Under the pieces are notes generated by a model. That model saw only the letters and a list, made by a program, of their open reading frames with translations. It did no database searches and had not been told where the DNA came from. The translations under genes were made by a program, and so were the position numbers. Shown here piece after piece: positions 39,801 to 46,755 of a stretch of 64,000 bases of DNA. Positions within the stretch are counted from its first letter, which is position 1. The number at the start of each line of letters is the position of its first letter. The DNA lies in contig NC_061785.1 in assembly GCF_022458985.1 (NCBI RefSeq), positions 5,694,204 to 5,758,203 on the forward strand, given 5' to 3'. The stretch comes from Mugil cephalus. Taxonomy: Eukaryota > Chordata > Actinopteri > Mugiliformes > Mugilidae.

Positions 39801-42800
39801 GCCTCCTTTTCCCGCCATGTGAAGTGCGTGTCTGTATGTCATGTCACCACCAGGATAACACAGGTGCCGTTGTCTGTCTGGTGCCAGTGGAAATTGTCCC
39901 CTCCCTCTTTCCACAAATTCATTATTTAGGAAATGGGAAGAGGAGGAAAATTACTGATCAAAGACGTACCAACTCTCTGACTTCTTCAAGCTGTTTGTCG
40001 ACATTTAGAACCAGCTGTGTCTTCTCCTCTGAAAGGGAAAGGGAGAAAAAAAAACAGAAACATATTGATCAGCCGACGGAGGAACAGCGCTTCATGACAA
40101 CAACCTAACTCCCCCGCAACGGGGGGAAAAGGGAAAGAAAGAGGCTGGGAGAAAACAACACACGAGGACACATTTGAAGATATATTTACACATTCTCTCC
40201 ACACGACGAGCCAACATTTGATGTCTCTTAGTTATTGGCGTCTATGAGGCCTTTGTTGGTTTGTGTTGAGGAGCAGAGAGACACCTCATGCCAACTCAAA
40301 GGGAAGGGAGGTGTCAGCTTTGCTCACTTGCCAGAAGTATGAGTCTCGCTCAGAATGACTAACGCGCAGTTCTACACCCTCACCCCGTGGCTTCCACATA
40401 ACCCAACGCAAACTCATTAGGACTTACAGTTCCACGGAAGCACGCGTACGCCACAGTACGTTCAATTGTTATTTAAAGCACAAGCTCTAAATGTGCTGAC
40501 CTGGTATTTGGTCTGAAATGATCTCTTTGCCTTGAAAGGGAATGGAGTGAAACGTGGAGGCCTGGTGGGGTTGTTTCGTGACTCCGAACATTTTAAATTC
40601 TTAAGTAAATATAATCAGAACAGACTCCTAGATGTAACGAGTGGATAGTTTTCTTTCAATCGTGTACAAAAAAATGCACTAGCACGACAGAAAAAATGCC
40701 TATAAATATTTCCCTTTTTTTTGGTTCCAGTTTTTCCCAGTTTTAGCTTGGTGCCTTTTTAACACCAACTGGCTAATCCTCTGTAACTGAATTGTCTGCC
40801 TATGGCTCCTTCTGTTGGTATCTACACCTAACCGTATGCTCGTTGACAAACTCCCGCCACGACAGAACGGAATGAGCTTCAAACAGCAAAGAGATTTTGT
40901 GCAAAGATGGCCAGCGCGACACAACTTCCCATCACCATGTAAACAGCCTAAATATCGGTAAATCCTGAATTATATTCGTATATTCATATATTCGACGGGC
41001 AATCGCAGTAACATGAGGCGCCCGAAGGGAACGAAACATCCTGCAAGACCGAAGCCAAAGCAGGAGACGTCCACTAACTGTTTATGATAAATATTCTGCA
41101 TATGAATTGTCACTAAAGGTTTGTAAATCACATAAAGAACAAAGATTACAGAGCGAACATGGTTGTAGAGGTGAAAGCTTAAGAGAATTTTATGTCATTA
41201 TGTAATAATCATAAACAAGTCTTCTGACTATTATGTATTATAGAGTAAGTAGACACAACACCAAATAACAGTCATATTATGCATTAATGTCTCTCTTTAA
41301 CCGTCATTAAAAAATGCCGTCGTGCAAAGACAGAGATCAACTGCATTCCTGTATGAGAAGCTCCTATGATACTTGTACATGTTGTGTTGTGTGTAATTTG
41401 TTTAGTTTTTTCACAATCTCGCCATTATTTTATTTGAATATATAATTTTAGTATTTGCTGATCTGACTGTACAGCACTTTGACAAGTATAGTTGTTGTTT
41501 TTTTAAACATCCTTCATTAAAAGTTTGACGTCGATTTCATGGATTATGTACCGCCTGGCTGACACATACACAAGCATTCAAAGATATTTCACTTTTTAAT
41601 TAACAACACTTTAGACACTTTCTCAATCGCGTTCACCTGAAGATATTTAACATTAAATAAATCAAGAATCCGAAGCAGAAGAGTTCTTTAACGGGATAAA
41701 TAATTGACTGAATTTTAAATAACTAAAATAGAAAGTCAACAAAGCTTCAAAGCAAATCACAAGGCTACCAGTTGTGGGACTAAAAACATCGTAAAAGAAG
41801 AAGAAGGAGGAGGAGAAGAAAAAATAAAAAGCCGAGCCAAGATCTTCGTTTCTCAGACACCATGGGCCAACACTACCTTTTGCCGGTCCTCAAATTCATT
41901 TTTAAAACCTGTGTCTAACCTCACAACCTACACAGTAAACAGCCAGGGGCAATTCAGTGAAAAAGTGAGACGGTGCTTCTCTTACTCAAACTCGGGCTCG
42001 AGATGGAGGGCTGTGAAATATGTATGGATATTTACCAAAGACTACAAGCTGCTGATTGACGGATGAAGACTTTTAAGGCAAATAAAGAAGAGGTAGGGCT
42101 TGTCAGTTTTTGTAGACTTAGAAATGTTTGAGTGGCAACGTTGACTGACAAGGAAGTCAATAGTCAAAAGTAAAATTATATTAATGTTTCATGGAACAAG
42201 GCCTAACATTACATTGTATTCTTATTCAAGTATGTATTGACTGAACTGTAAGGTTTTGGGGCATGGTAACAAATAAATGTATAAACACAGAATCATTTCA
42301 TTGTTTAATGAAAGATGACAGTCAAGGACATTTTCTGGCATAAGCCCAATATCTGTAACATGATATAGAATAACACCTTAAACTGAGAAATACAACAGCA
42401 GCAACGATACAAGCCGATGTCTGGAGGTTAATTAATTTGGTAAATGGGAAGAAGAGCGAGTTTAAGAAAGTAAATACAAAAAAAAAAGAAACTTAGCGTG
42501 TTGGAAAGGAAATCCAACTGCTCCAGTCGTGGCAGAAAACAGAGCCACTACTTATGGATGTAATGTGTTCCCTGGCTTTGTGCATATTCATACGGGCAGA
42601 TGGCGAGAAGCAGCAATGTGAAATCACTCGGTGGAATGGGCTGCCATGAATCTTCAAAGATGCCAAGTCCAGACCAGAAATGAGTCTGAGTCGGGCGAGA
42701 TTTTGTGAGAGGCAGCGCCCTTTGAAAAGCCAATGAGCGAGCCAGTGAAGGAGATAAATGCTCCAAGCAGTGTCTGAAGGCAAGCCCGAGCCAACAAAAC

Positions 42801-45161
42801 TGAAAACAATCAACTAGTTGACACTTGGAGCAGCACTCCACCGACACAATTACAGCCAGCTCATTATATGATGCTACTAAAATGCTCATGTGTACACGTA
42901 CCAGATGATTAGGTAAACCAGAGAAAATGAATGCATTCTATAGGCCTGCACTAAACTTGGGCTGCATGAGGGTTCTCAGTCATCCCGGCTGTTTTAAGTA
43001 AACCTTTCGTCACTCATCCGTGTAGCTACTTCAGTTCTAAGAGACCTGTGAAAAGTTGAGGTTTAAATAGGAAACTCACACCAGTGTCTCAGAACTGAAG
43101 AAGCTACTAGGCTGAGCGGCGAAACGTCTTCTCAAAACTCTACGAGTCCAGTTGCCTTCTGGACATGAAGGTTATGATATTCAGCATTTGTTGTGTGTTT
43201 CAATTATTTTACCAACTTATTTCAACAGCACCACAAACTACATCCTCCGAAATGATCATACAGTTGAATTACCCGCTTTCTTACACAGTTTCAACATAAA
43301 CTTTGCAACATTCATTAATTTTAATTTAAAAAAGGGCTGTTACATTAGAACGCATCTCTTTTCTCTAGTTTGCACGATGTCTTGGCACGTGAGTGTATTC
43401 ACACATCTCTTTTTATCTTTGTGTAGTTTCTGAGTAACCTTCATGAGTACAAACGTTCTATAGATACAACAGGGGAAGTAAGAATATTAAAGGAGAGCAT
43501 ACTGAACGAACAACACGACATAAAGAAACTAAACAGACTCAAAGACAACATGAAGACGTATCAGCCCAGAGTATCTTGGTACACTTTGAATACTTCTGTG
43601 ATTACTGCAGGTCTAGATGTTATTCTTACACATTTCTGGCTAAATTTGTTTTAAATGTGTTGCCGTGGGTTTTGTGCTGTATAGTCATGACCGACAGTAT
43701 TAAAGTGTTATGAGCAATAGAGATAACAGGATATGTGCAGTAGTGCTAAAGGGTTATGTGCAATGATGGTAGGGATATGTGCAGTGTGCATGTGTTTGTG
43801 TTTGTATGTTTTTGTTCAGCTATTGTAATTTACTTTTTCACCTGCCAATGGGACTCGAGATGGACATTAGCCGTATGGCTATAATCTCTCATATTGCGTG
43901 TAAACGTTCATTAATATAAATTTAAAAATAAATCAATCAATCAAAAAATACTGATTTTGATGGCAGCAACAGCATGTAGCATATCCCATCCTCTCTGCTG
44001 CCTATTCCTGTCGATATATATAAAAATCTGCATTAATTCTTTGGTATAGGTAAACTCCTGTACCTAATTAACAGTATGGATTAGTATTAGTATTACAGCT
44101 GTTTTCTAAAATGATGTTAACTAAAAGGATATGATCAGATTTATTATTTCTCTGACTAAACTGTCAGGACTCCCTGCTAAAGTGATATAGTCGCAGAGGG
44201 AAATTTGTGGTTAAGTAAAGGAAAGAAGGAAGGAAGGAAGGAAGGAAGGAACAGGAAATGCACAAGAGAAGAGTTAATGAATGAAATACTGAGACATACT
44301 CAGGTGCTGTCAAGCCATTTGAAAGATGGAGCTAGATGTTATTCCTACTTCTTACCATCTTTTTTTGTTTGTATATAGATTCAAATAACAATGTGATGAA
44401 CATGGACTTTATATCATCAAACATACAAATCAAGAAATGTATGTGACTTGATGTCAAACAGTTTGACTTGTCCAACACTGTTGGCATCTTTGCACTACGT
44501 GTCATCCATCTGACAGCAGAATCCAAACTGAAAGGATGACTAACACATAAGCAAAGCACTACTTGAATACTTAAGTGGTGCTTTGCTTATATATTAGTCA
44601 TAAATGAGAAAATGTTGACCGATGGTTCTAATTATTAAATCTATTTTCTAAATGTGCTAAATTTCATACTGACACTTTGGTGCAGAAAGCTGCTGTGCTG
44701 TCCCAGGCACTGCAAAGTAAAGTTTTCACAGTAACGTCCATTCATAAAAAGCTGTTATTAGTCTTCAATACAACTGTGACGTTTTTCTTTTTTATTAGTA
44801 TTTACCTATTTAGGGTAATGTTCAAATGTGGTCGAACCCTTTCAGGAAACACACAGCTAATAGTTTAGCCACTAACACAGAAATGTTCTCATATAAAAAA
44901 CAAAAAAACAGGGCAGTAAAAGTGTTACAAATATTTTACCAGATAATAATATCGCCGATATATGAAATGACACAACCAGTAAGCTTCACCTGTTACCGTT
45001 AGCAACCCCTCACAGCTGATATTTGATAGCTAACAGACTCCAGCTAATGAAGGTAATTGTCTCCTACCTCCACTTAATTTGGGGATTCTGCCGATTTTGT
45101 TGGTTACTTCCGCCGTAATTGTTCCAAAGTCCTGCTCGTAGGTTTCAAAGTCTGAAGACAT
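7784..45161 (-). CDS. vti1a: VTI1A, Golgi/endosomal v-SNARE, 5' five coding exons (gene continues beyond base 1)
   Basis: VTI1A is a Qb-type SNARE working in trans-Golgi, endosome and intra-Golgi fusion. Five exons read on the minus strand join in phase: 45161-45068, 40028-39970, 37884-37774, 20056-19979 and 7868-7784 (427 nt, 142 codons plus one base). All have GT-AG borders. The start is fixed by MSSDFETYEQDF, which matches the family N-terminus. Exons 1-3 supply the N-terminal helical domain (KQLEEVREL, LEQMDLEVREIP). Exon 4 gives KRSRIAYSDEVRNELLGDD and exon 5 RAHLLDNTEKLERSS followed by GYQIAVET. The mammalian protein has about 217 residues, so roughly 75 residues (SNARE motif and C-terminal membrane anchor) are missing. 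I did not recognise them in 1-7783, so they probably lie further left. The gene is head-to-head with ZDHHC6. Identity is very secure from sequence similarity known for the family; the exon borders are my reading. Confidence 0.95.
7892..7929. repeat. AAAT microsatellite
   Basis: About nine AAAT units just upstream (transcript sense) of VTI1A exon 5, starting 24 bases from the exon border. Confidence 0.9.
8755..9662 (+). mobile_element. Degenerate hAT-type transposon with BED-finger remnant
   Basis: The ends read GGGGATGGGCATTG at the left and, inverted, CAGGGATGGGCATCGAT at the right. This is the terminal inverted repeat style of many fish hAT elements. Inside, around 8905-8990, one plus-strand frame reads LSKGGNTTNKLKHLSTTHPQ, the characteristic second half of a hAT BED zinc finger. 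The expected cysteine pair before it is not intact, and a stop follows soon after. Length is about 0.9 kb, far below a full element. It is a dead relic in VTI1A intron 4, with no clear 8-bp target duplication. Confidence 0.7.
10660..10920. promoter_or_regulatory. Candidate conserved non-coding element
   Basis: This is non-repetitive sequence between GGT- and GT-rich tracts. It contains CCTGGGCTATAATGAGCCCC, AAGTGATTAGTATGTTATCA and CTTAAGCTAATACACC. No coding signal is present. Confidence 0.3.
13111..13626. repeat. Direct tandem duplication of about 253 bp
   Basis: Unit 1 (13111-13363) and unit 2 (13364-13626) share ACAATGCTAACTGTTGCTAA-like, TAGCATTAGCTGCTAAACCT and AACAGGGGGTCTGTGGAGGC-like blocks in order. 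The right end of each unit includes the first bases of the hAT-like element at 13579. The duplication therefore copied one end of that insertion. Confidence 0.85.
13579..13873. mobile_element. hAT-like miniature element (copy 1, CAGGGGTCTT ends)
   Basis: It begins GGTCTTCAACAGGGGGTC and ends with the inverse, AAAGACCCCTG. The body includes GGGGTCGCAAAATCTTTGGT and GAGTCCTTGGCCTG, which recur inverted in the copy at 35972-36295. It is non-coding. The CAGGGGTCTTCAAC terminus suggests a hAT-derived miniature element. Confidence 0.65.
13886..14017. repeat. Palindromic dispersed repeat, one arm
   Basis: The sequence contains TGAAGGTTCCCAGTCATCC, then AAAGGCAACTGGACGAGTTG, GAAGACGTTTCGCGACTCAT and a truncated GTTCAGTTTTGAACTGAA centre. 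It matches one arm of the 42.97-kb repeat. It starts 12 bp after the hAT-like element ends. Confidence 0.6.
15000..15562. promoter_or_regulatory. Candidate conserved non-coding element
   Basis: The block includes GTCGTCAATATTTCATGCGC, CTTATCAATCTCCGCC, CAGATAATGAATCAGACG and GCTATTAATTATGCCTAATC, a cluster of homeodomain-type cores. Base composition is unlike the flanking A/T runs. Function is inferred only. Confidence 0.4.
16208..16258. repeat. GCA/GGC trinucleotide repeat
   Basis: Mixed GCA and GGC units in an intronic setting. The frame is open but lacks any gene context, so it is not coding. Confidence 0.8.
17090..17345. promoter_or_regulatory. Candidate conserved non-coding element
   Basis: Clean unique sequence with TTTACTTAGCTATAAATCC, GACTGGTAATGATCTGCTC and CAGGAATTAAATTGACCG. 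It is bounded on both sides by simple sequence, and the very AT-rich 17.64-18.36 kb stretch follows. Confidence 0.4.
18400..18580. promoter_or_regulatory. Candidate conserved non-coding element
   Basis: An island of balanced composition after the AT-rich 17.64-18.36 kb desert. It contains the octamer-like GGAATATGCATATCAATTAC and TCTCGCTAATTTGCCGGG. Confidence 0.3.
18890..19470. promoter_or_regulatory. Candidate conserved non-coding element
   Basis: About 0.6 kb of unique sequence contains CAATATATAATTAGTCAAAG, TTCATAATAATTGACAC and GAAATTGTTCTTTATCTG, just downstream (transcript sense) of the exon 4 CA repeat. It has no coding pattern. Confidence 0.35.
19660..19725. repeat. GT/CA microsatellite
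   Basis: About 33 GT units run uninterrupted. On the VTI1A transcript this reads as CA repeats starting about 250 bases downstream of the exon 4 donor. Confidence 0.97.
19979..20056 (-). CDS. vti1a: VTI1A coding exon 4 (linker)
   Basis: This is a 78-nt exon in phase 0 at both ends, encoding KRSRIAYSDEVRNELLGDD and then AGSSEGQ. The pyrimidine tract before its acceptor is an unusually long CTC/TCC repeat (plus-strand GGA/GAA repeats at 20060-20125). About 250 bases downstream of its GTGAGG donor, in transcript sense, is a long CA repeat (plus-strand GT at 19660-19725). Confidence 0.94.
21560..21760. promoter_or_regulatory. Candidate conserved non-coding element
   Basis: The segment holds CTGGAGTAATTACCGACTAG, GGCCTGATTGACCCAG and CTGTTATTATCGTGATGG, with no low-complexity sequence for 0.2 kb. 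Confidence 0.35.
24439..24496. repeat. CA microsatellite
   Basis: About 29 CA units in VTI1A intron 3, not near any exon. Confidence 0.97.
24840..24872. repeat. GT microsatellite next to a G run
   Basis: About 16 GT units followed by GGTGGGGGGG. Confidence 0.9.
26640..26830. promoter_or_regulatory. Candidate conserved non-coding element
   Basis: Contains CCCATTAGCATAAGAATGC (octamer/homeodomain-like), CCAGATCATTATCTCT and TTCAAATGCTGATGAGGGCC. It is flanked by simple repeats and poly-A. Confidence 0.35.
28800..28950 (+). repeat. Retroelement 3'-tail-like sequence
   Basis: AATCAGAATCACAATCGGAA, followed by TTTCCCTGTGAGGATCAATA (then AAGTG), has the pattern of the 3' ends of teleost LINE/SINE copies. 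No reverse transcriptase remnant is seen beside it. Confidence 0.4.
30924..32150. repeat. Degenerate tandem array, about 11 units of roughly 115 bp
   Basis: A motif close to TAGATTTTACATGGCATTTT recurs at 30924, 31046, 31162, 31244, 31350, 31460, 31588, 31700, 31823, 31948 and 32073. Spacings are 82-128 bp. Each unit also carries TCATTGCCAGTGATAAACT, then TTGCTTGGTTTTAC and CTAAATACAAGAAA. Units differ by many substitutions and indels, so the array is old. Open frames across it show the same peptide repeating and are not genes. Confidence 0.9.
35080..35690. promoter_or_regulatory. Candidate conserved non-coding element
   Basis: About 0.6 kb of unique, CpG-containing sequence includes GATTAATCAACAGCCAATTA and CGCTTGATGATTGCGCACGG. 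An open minus frame of 116 codons shows no similarity, and I regard it as chance. Confidence 0.3.
35905..35966 (+). repeat. tRNA-derived SINE head fragment
   Basis: GACTAGTGGTTAGAGAAGAC resembles a pol III A box, and TTCGAACCCTGGTTTGAATC a B box region, at tRNA-like spacing. The fragment is short, not foldable into a proper tRNA, and butts against the hAT-like element. It is called a SINE relic, not a tRNA gene. Confidence 0.35.
35972..36295. mobile_element. hAT-like miniature element (copy 2)
   Basis: The left end is CAGGGGTCTTCAACG and the right end, inverted, is CAGGTCTTCAGCAGGGGGTC. Internal CCAAAGATTTTGCGACCCCT is the reverse complement of the internal sequence of the 13.6-kb copy. Length is 324 bp. 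It lies immediately beside a tRNA-like SINE fragment and 50 bp from a Tc1 relic. Confidence 0.7.
36346..36704 (+). mobile_element. Internally deleted Tc1/mariner element
   Basis: The termini are inverted repeats of the form ACCGATCAGCCACAACATTA and, at the right, TGGTCATAATGTTATGCTTG. Between them, 36475-36530 resembles the 3' end of a Tc1 transposase gene (a GTGTTGACCTGGCCTCCAAA stretch, coding for the region just before the catalytic Asp/Glu of the DDE domain). It is broken by deletions and stops. Length is about 0.36 kb; it is not functional. Confidence 0.75.
37774..37884 (-). CDS. vti1a: VTI1A coding exon 3
   Basis: This is a 111-nt exon in phase 0 at both ends. The acceptor is a T-rich run ending TAG, and the donor is GTAAGTG, close to consensus. 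It encodes LEQMDLEVREIPIQSRAMYN and then SRLKSYKQEMEKLEKDF, the third helix of the N-terminal domain. Confidence 0.94.
37885..39969 (-). other. VTI1A intron 2
   Basis: This 2.1-kb intron is largely taken up by a foldback element (about 38050-39150) that encloses an ATCGATA-type repeat. The remaining 39.2-39.97 kb is ordinary unique sequence with a G-run at 39509-39516. Confidence 0.8.
38050..39150. mobile_element. Foldback element with long inverted arms in VTI1A intron 2
   Basis: The left arm (about 38065-38190) and right arm (about 39020-39150) are imperfect inverted copies over more than 100 bp. Both contain the phrases TGTTGCCAATTAGCCAGTCG, CAGCTGTTAGCTT, AGGCCTTGT and GCGTTTTTAAATG in opposite orientation. 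The centre (38264-38900) is a different repeat rich in ATCGATAC and GGTATCG motifs, so it may be a nested insertion. No open frame with similarity is present. Confidence 0.75.
39970..40028 (-). CDS. vti1a: VTI1A coding exon 2
   Basis: This 59-nt exon follows an acceptor reading CCCTTTCAG. It encodes EEKTQLVLNVDKQLEEVREL and ends in phase 0 at the donor GTACGT. It corresponds to the second helix of the N-terminal domain; the KQLEE core is invariant in the vertebrate proteins I know. Confidence 0.92.
40029..45067 (-). other. VTI1A intron 1
   Basis: This 5.0-kb intron is AT-rich. It holds a palindromic repeat at 42968-43173, retroelement-tail-like sequence around 43.65-43.93 kb, and a GGAA/AAGG repeat at 44222-44251. 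I see no exon or RNA gene in it. Confidence 0.8.
42968..43173. repeat. Palindromic dispersed repeat, both arms
   Basis: The left arm has TTCGTCACTCATCCGTGTAG followed by CTACTTCAGTTCT. The right arm is its imperfect inverse, AGAACTGAAGAAGCTACTAG, then GGCGAAACGTCTTC and AGTCCAGTTGCCTT. The same arms occur at 13886-14017 and 51272-52048. The element is common in percomorph genomes in my experience; its class is unknown to me. Confidence 0.65.
45068..45161 (-). CDS. vti1a: VTI1A coding exon 1 (start codon, N-terminal helix)
   Basis: The ATG is at 45161-45159. The exon encodes MSSDFETYEQDFGTITAEVT and then NKIGRIPKLSG, ending in phase 1 at a donor reading G|GTAGGAG. The residues match the first helix of the VTI1 N-terminal domain. 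The ATG lies about 0.3 kb from the putative first exon of the divergent ZDHHC6, so the 5' UTR of VTI1A must sit in the shared promoter region. Confidence 0.93.
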
Positions 45162-45547
45162 TTTGACGATTAGGTTTTAGACGGCTAACTAGCTTTCTGT
45201 TTGACAGTTAGCTCAGAATAATAACAACAAGCCTCGAATGGAGTCGCTTCCTTGAGTCGCAGTATAATGTGCTCGGCAAGGAACTGCCTTTTTGTTTTTA
45301 TTTTGTTCCGCTAATGAATGGGCTTCGTTAGGAGGATAGAAAAATATCATTCACGCGTATTTCTGCCGAGCGTGAACACGTTAATATTTCCTGCAGCCTT
45401 TTCTTAAAAAACGTTTTAGTAACGAACAGCTCGTAATAAAAAAGGCCTTCACAAGTCGTGACGGATAACAGTTCCTGAGACACCATGGGGAAGGTTCCTC
45501 TCTGTACACGGGAGAAATTGGAGGAAAAAAATCAAGGAAGTGGCCAG
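45162..45547. promoter_or_regulatory. Shared bidirectional promoter of VTI1A and ZDHHC6, with candidate ZDHHC6 first exon
   Basis: The two genes are transcribed away from each other from this segment. No TATA box is obvious at either side. A likely donor for a ZDHHC6 leader exon is GGCCAG|GTTTGT, with the exon ending at 45547. The same exon carries CACCATGG, a good initiation context, at 45481-45488. The head-to-head arrangement is also that of the mammalian pair. Transcript starts cannot be fixed without cap data. Confidence 0.6.
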
Positions 45548-46469
45548 GTTTGTGATTTAAAGTGACAGCTTTTGCCTTTATTCTTAAAACCTACGAATAT
45601 GCGTGTGTCAAAAAGCATTTGTTAAATCTTTAAATCTGTGTTTCCTCTTTTTTTCGTCTTGTGGTAGTAGTGCAGCCTCATATTCTTGTTGATGCTGACG
45701 TAAAAGCTAGAATTGCTATCAGCTCATGGCTAAACCCAAATACATATTTTTAGCCTAGAGAATACGTTAGCCTCAAATATATGTATGTTTTTTTAAAAAA
45801 ATAAGTGTGATTTGTGACCGATATATATATAAATGCCTGAGGGGTTGCATGCAATGTTTCTTTTATTTATTTATTTGGTGCGAAGTAGCTAGCTCGGTAA
45901 CATGAGCTAATTAGTTGGTGTTGAGTACATGCTGTGGCTCTGTCTTTATTTAAATATAATGTACATCACAATTCACATAAATGTGGTTTTATATGTTACA
46001 TCTATTGTGCTTTCTTTTAATGTGTTGGGTTGATTAAATTAATTTGTTAAAAAACGTGCCAGTAACACTGCAAGGCAATAATAGATAACCATCTAGGAGA
46101 GAAATAAAATATAATGAAACAAGTGCAGAAGAAAATGCATACTTCTGTAGAAATAAGAGCATTTATTATAACATTATGCATGCTACATTAATAAAATGTG
46201 CGTAACCATGACAGTGATCTATCCAAGAGCAGACACAAATGTCACGGATGAGTCACCACCTTTGTGTATAGAGAAATGATCTCTTGTTTTGCGTGGATAT
46301 AAATACAGGCTCGTGAGAGCTGACAAATATAACAGCCACCCGCATAAAAGCAAGAGCAGGCATCGCGTGACTGCAGCCACAGCCAGTATTTTGCAGTTAA
46401 AGGTTAAAAAACAAGTGAAAAGTTTGCAGCACGTGCGGCTGTCCTTTAATTTCGCTCTTTCTCTCTCAG

Positions 46470-46755
46470 ATGGGACATTTGTGTCTGTCACGAGGATAGC
46501 GTGCTTCGAAAGATCGGCGGGAGAGGATGCTGCTCTTTGTCAGGCCGAGGAAGAACGGGACACGGAAAGCCCCAGTGACTCAAGACCGGGACAGTCGCTT
46601 GGTGCTCAGAAGACGGGGAAAAATATGTGCATCATCTGCACCACTGACTTTGCAAGATAGCAAAGGGGAAAAGTAACACACTGAACGTCGGTCGCTATAT
46701 TTCAGGAACTCAACAGCCAAAATACTACTGCTTAATCTGTGTTAAAAAAAAAAAA
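46470..46755 (+). other. zdhhc6: Candidate ZDHHC6 5' UTR portion of the first coding exon
   Basis: A pyrimidine-rich acceptor (CTCTTTCTCTCTCAG) ends at 46469. The following 286 bases run to the ATG at 46756. This leader contains several upstream ATGs, the first directly at 46470. It ends in a run of A immediately before the start codon. The intron 45548-46469 has nothing else recognisable. Confidence 0.45.

Noticed and set aside
43650..43930. LINE 3' tail in VTI1A intron 1
   Set aside because: It has suggestive 'tatgtgcagt' phrases but no reverse-transcriptase remnant or clear end, so it is mentioned only within the intron entry.
46289..46660. Open frame of 123 codons just before ZDHHC6
   Set aside because: It crosses the acceptor ending at 46469 and ends before the real start. 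The family protein begins at 46756, so this is leader and intron sequence.
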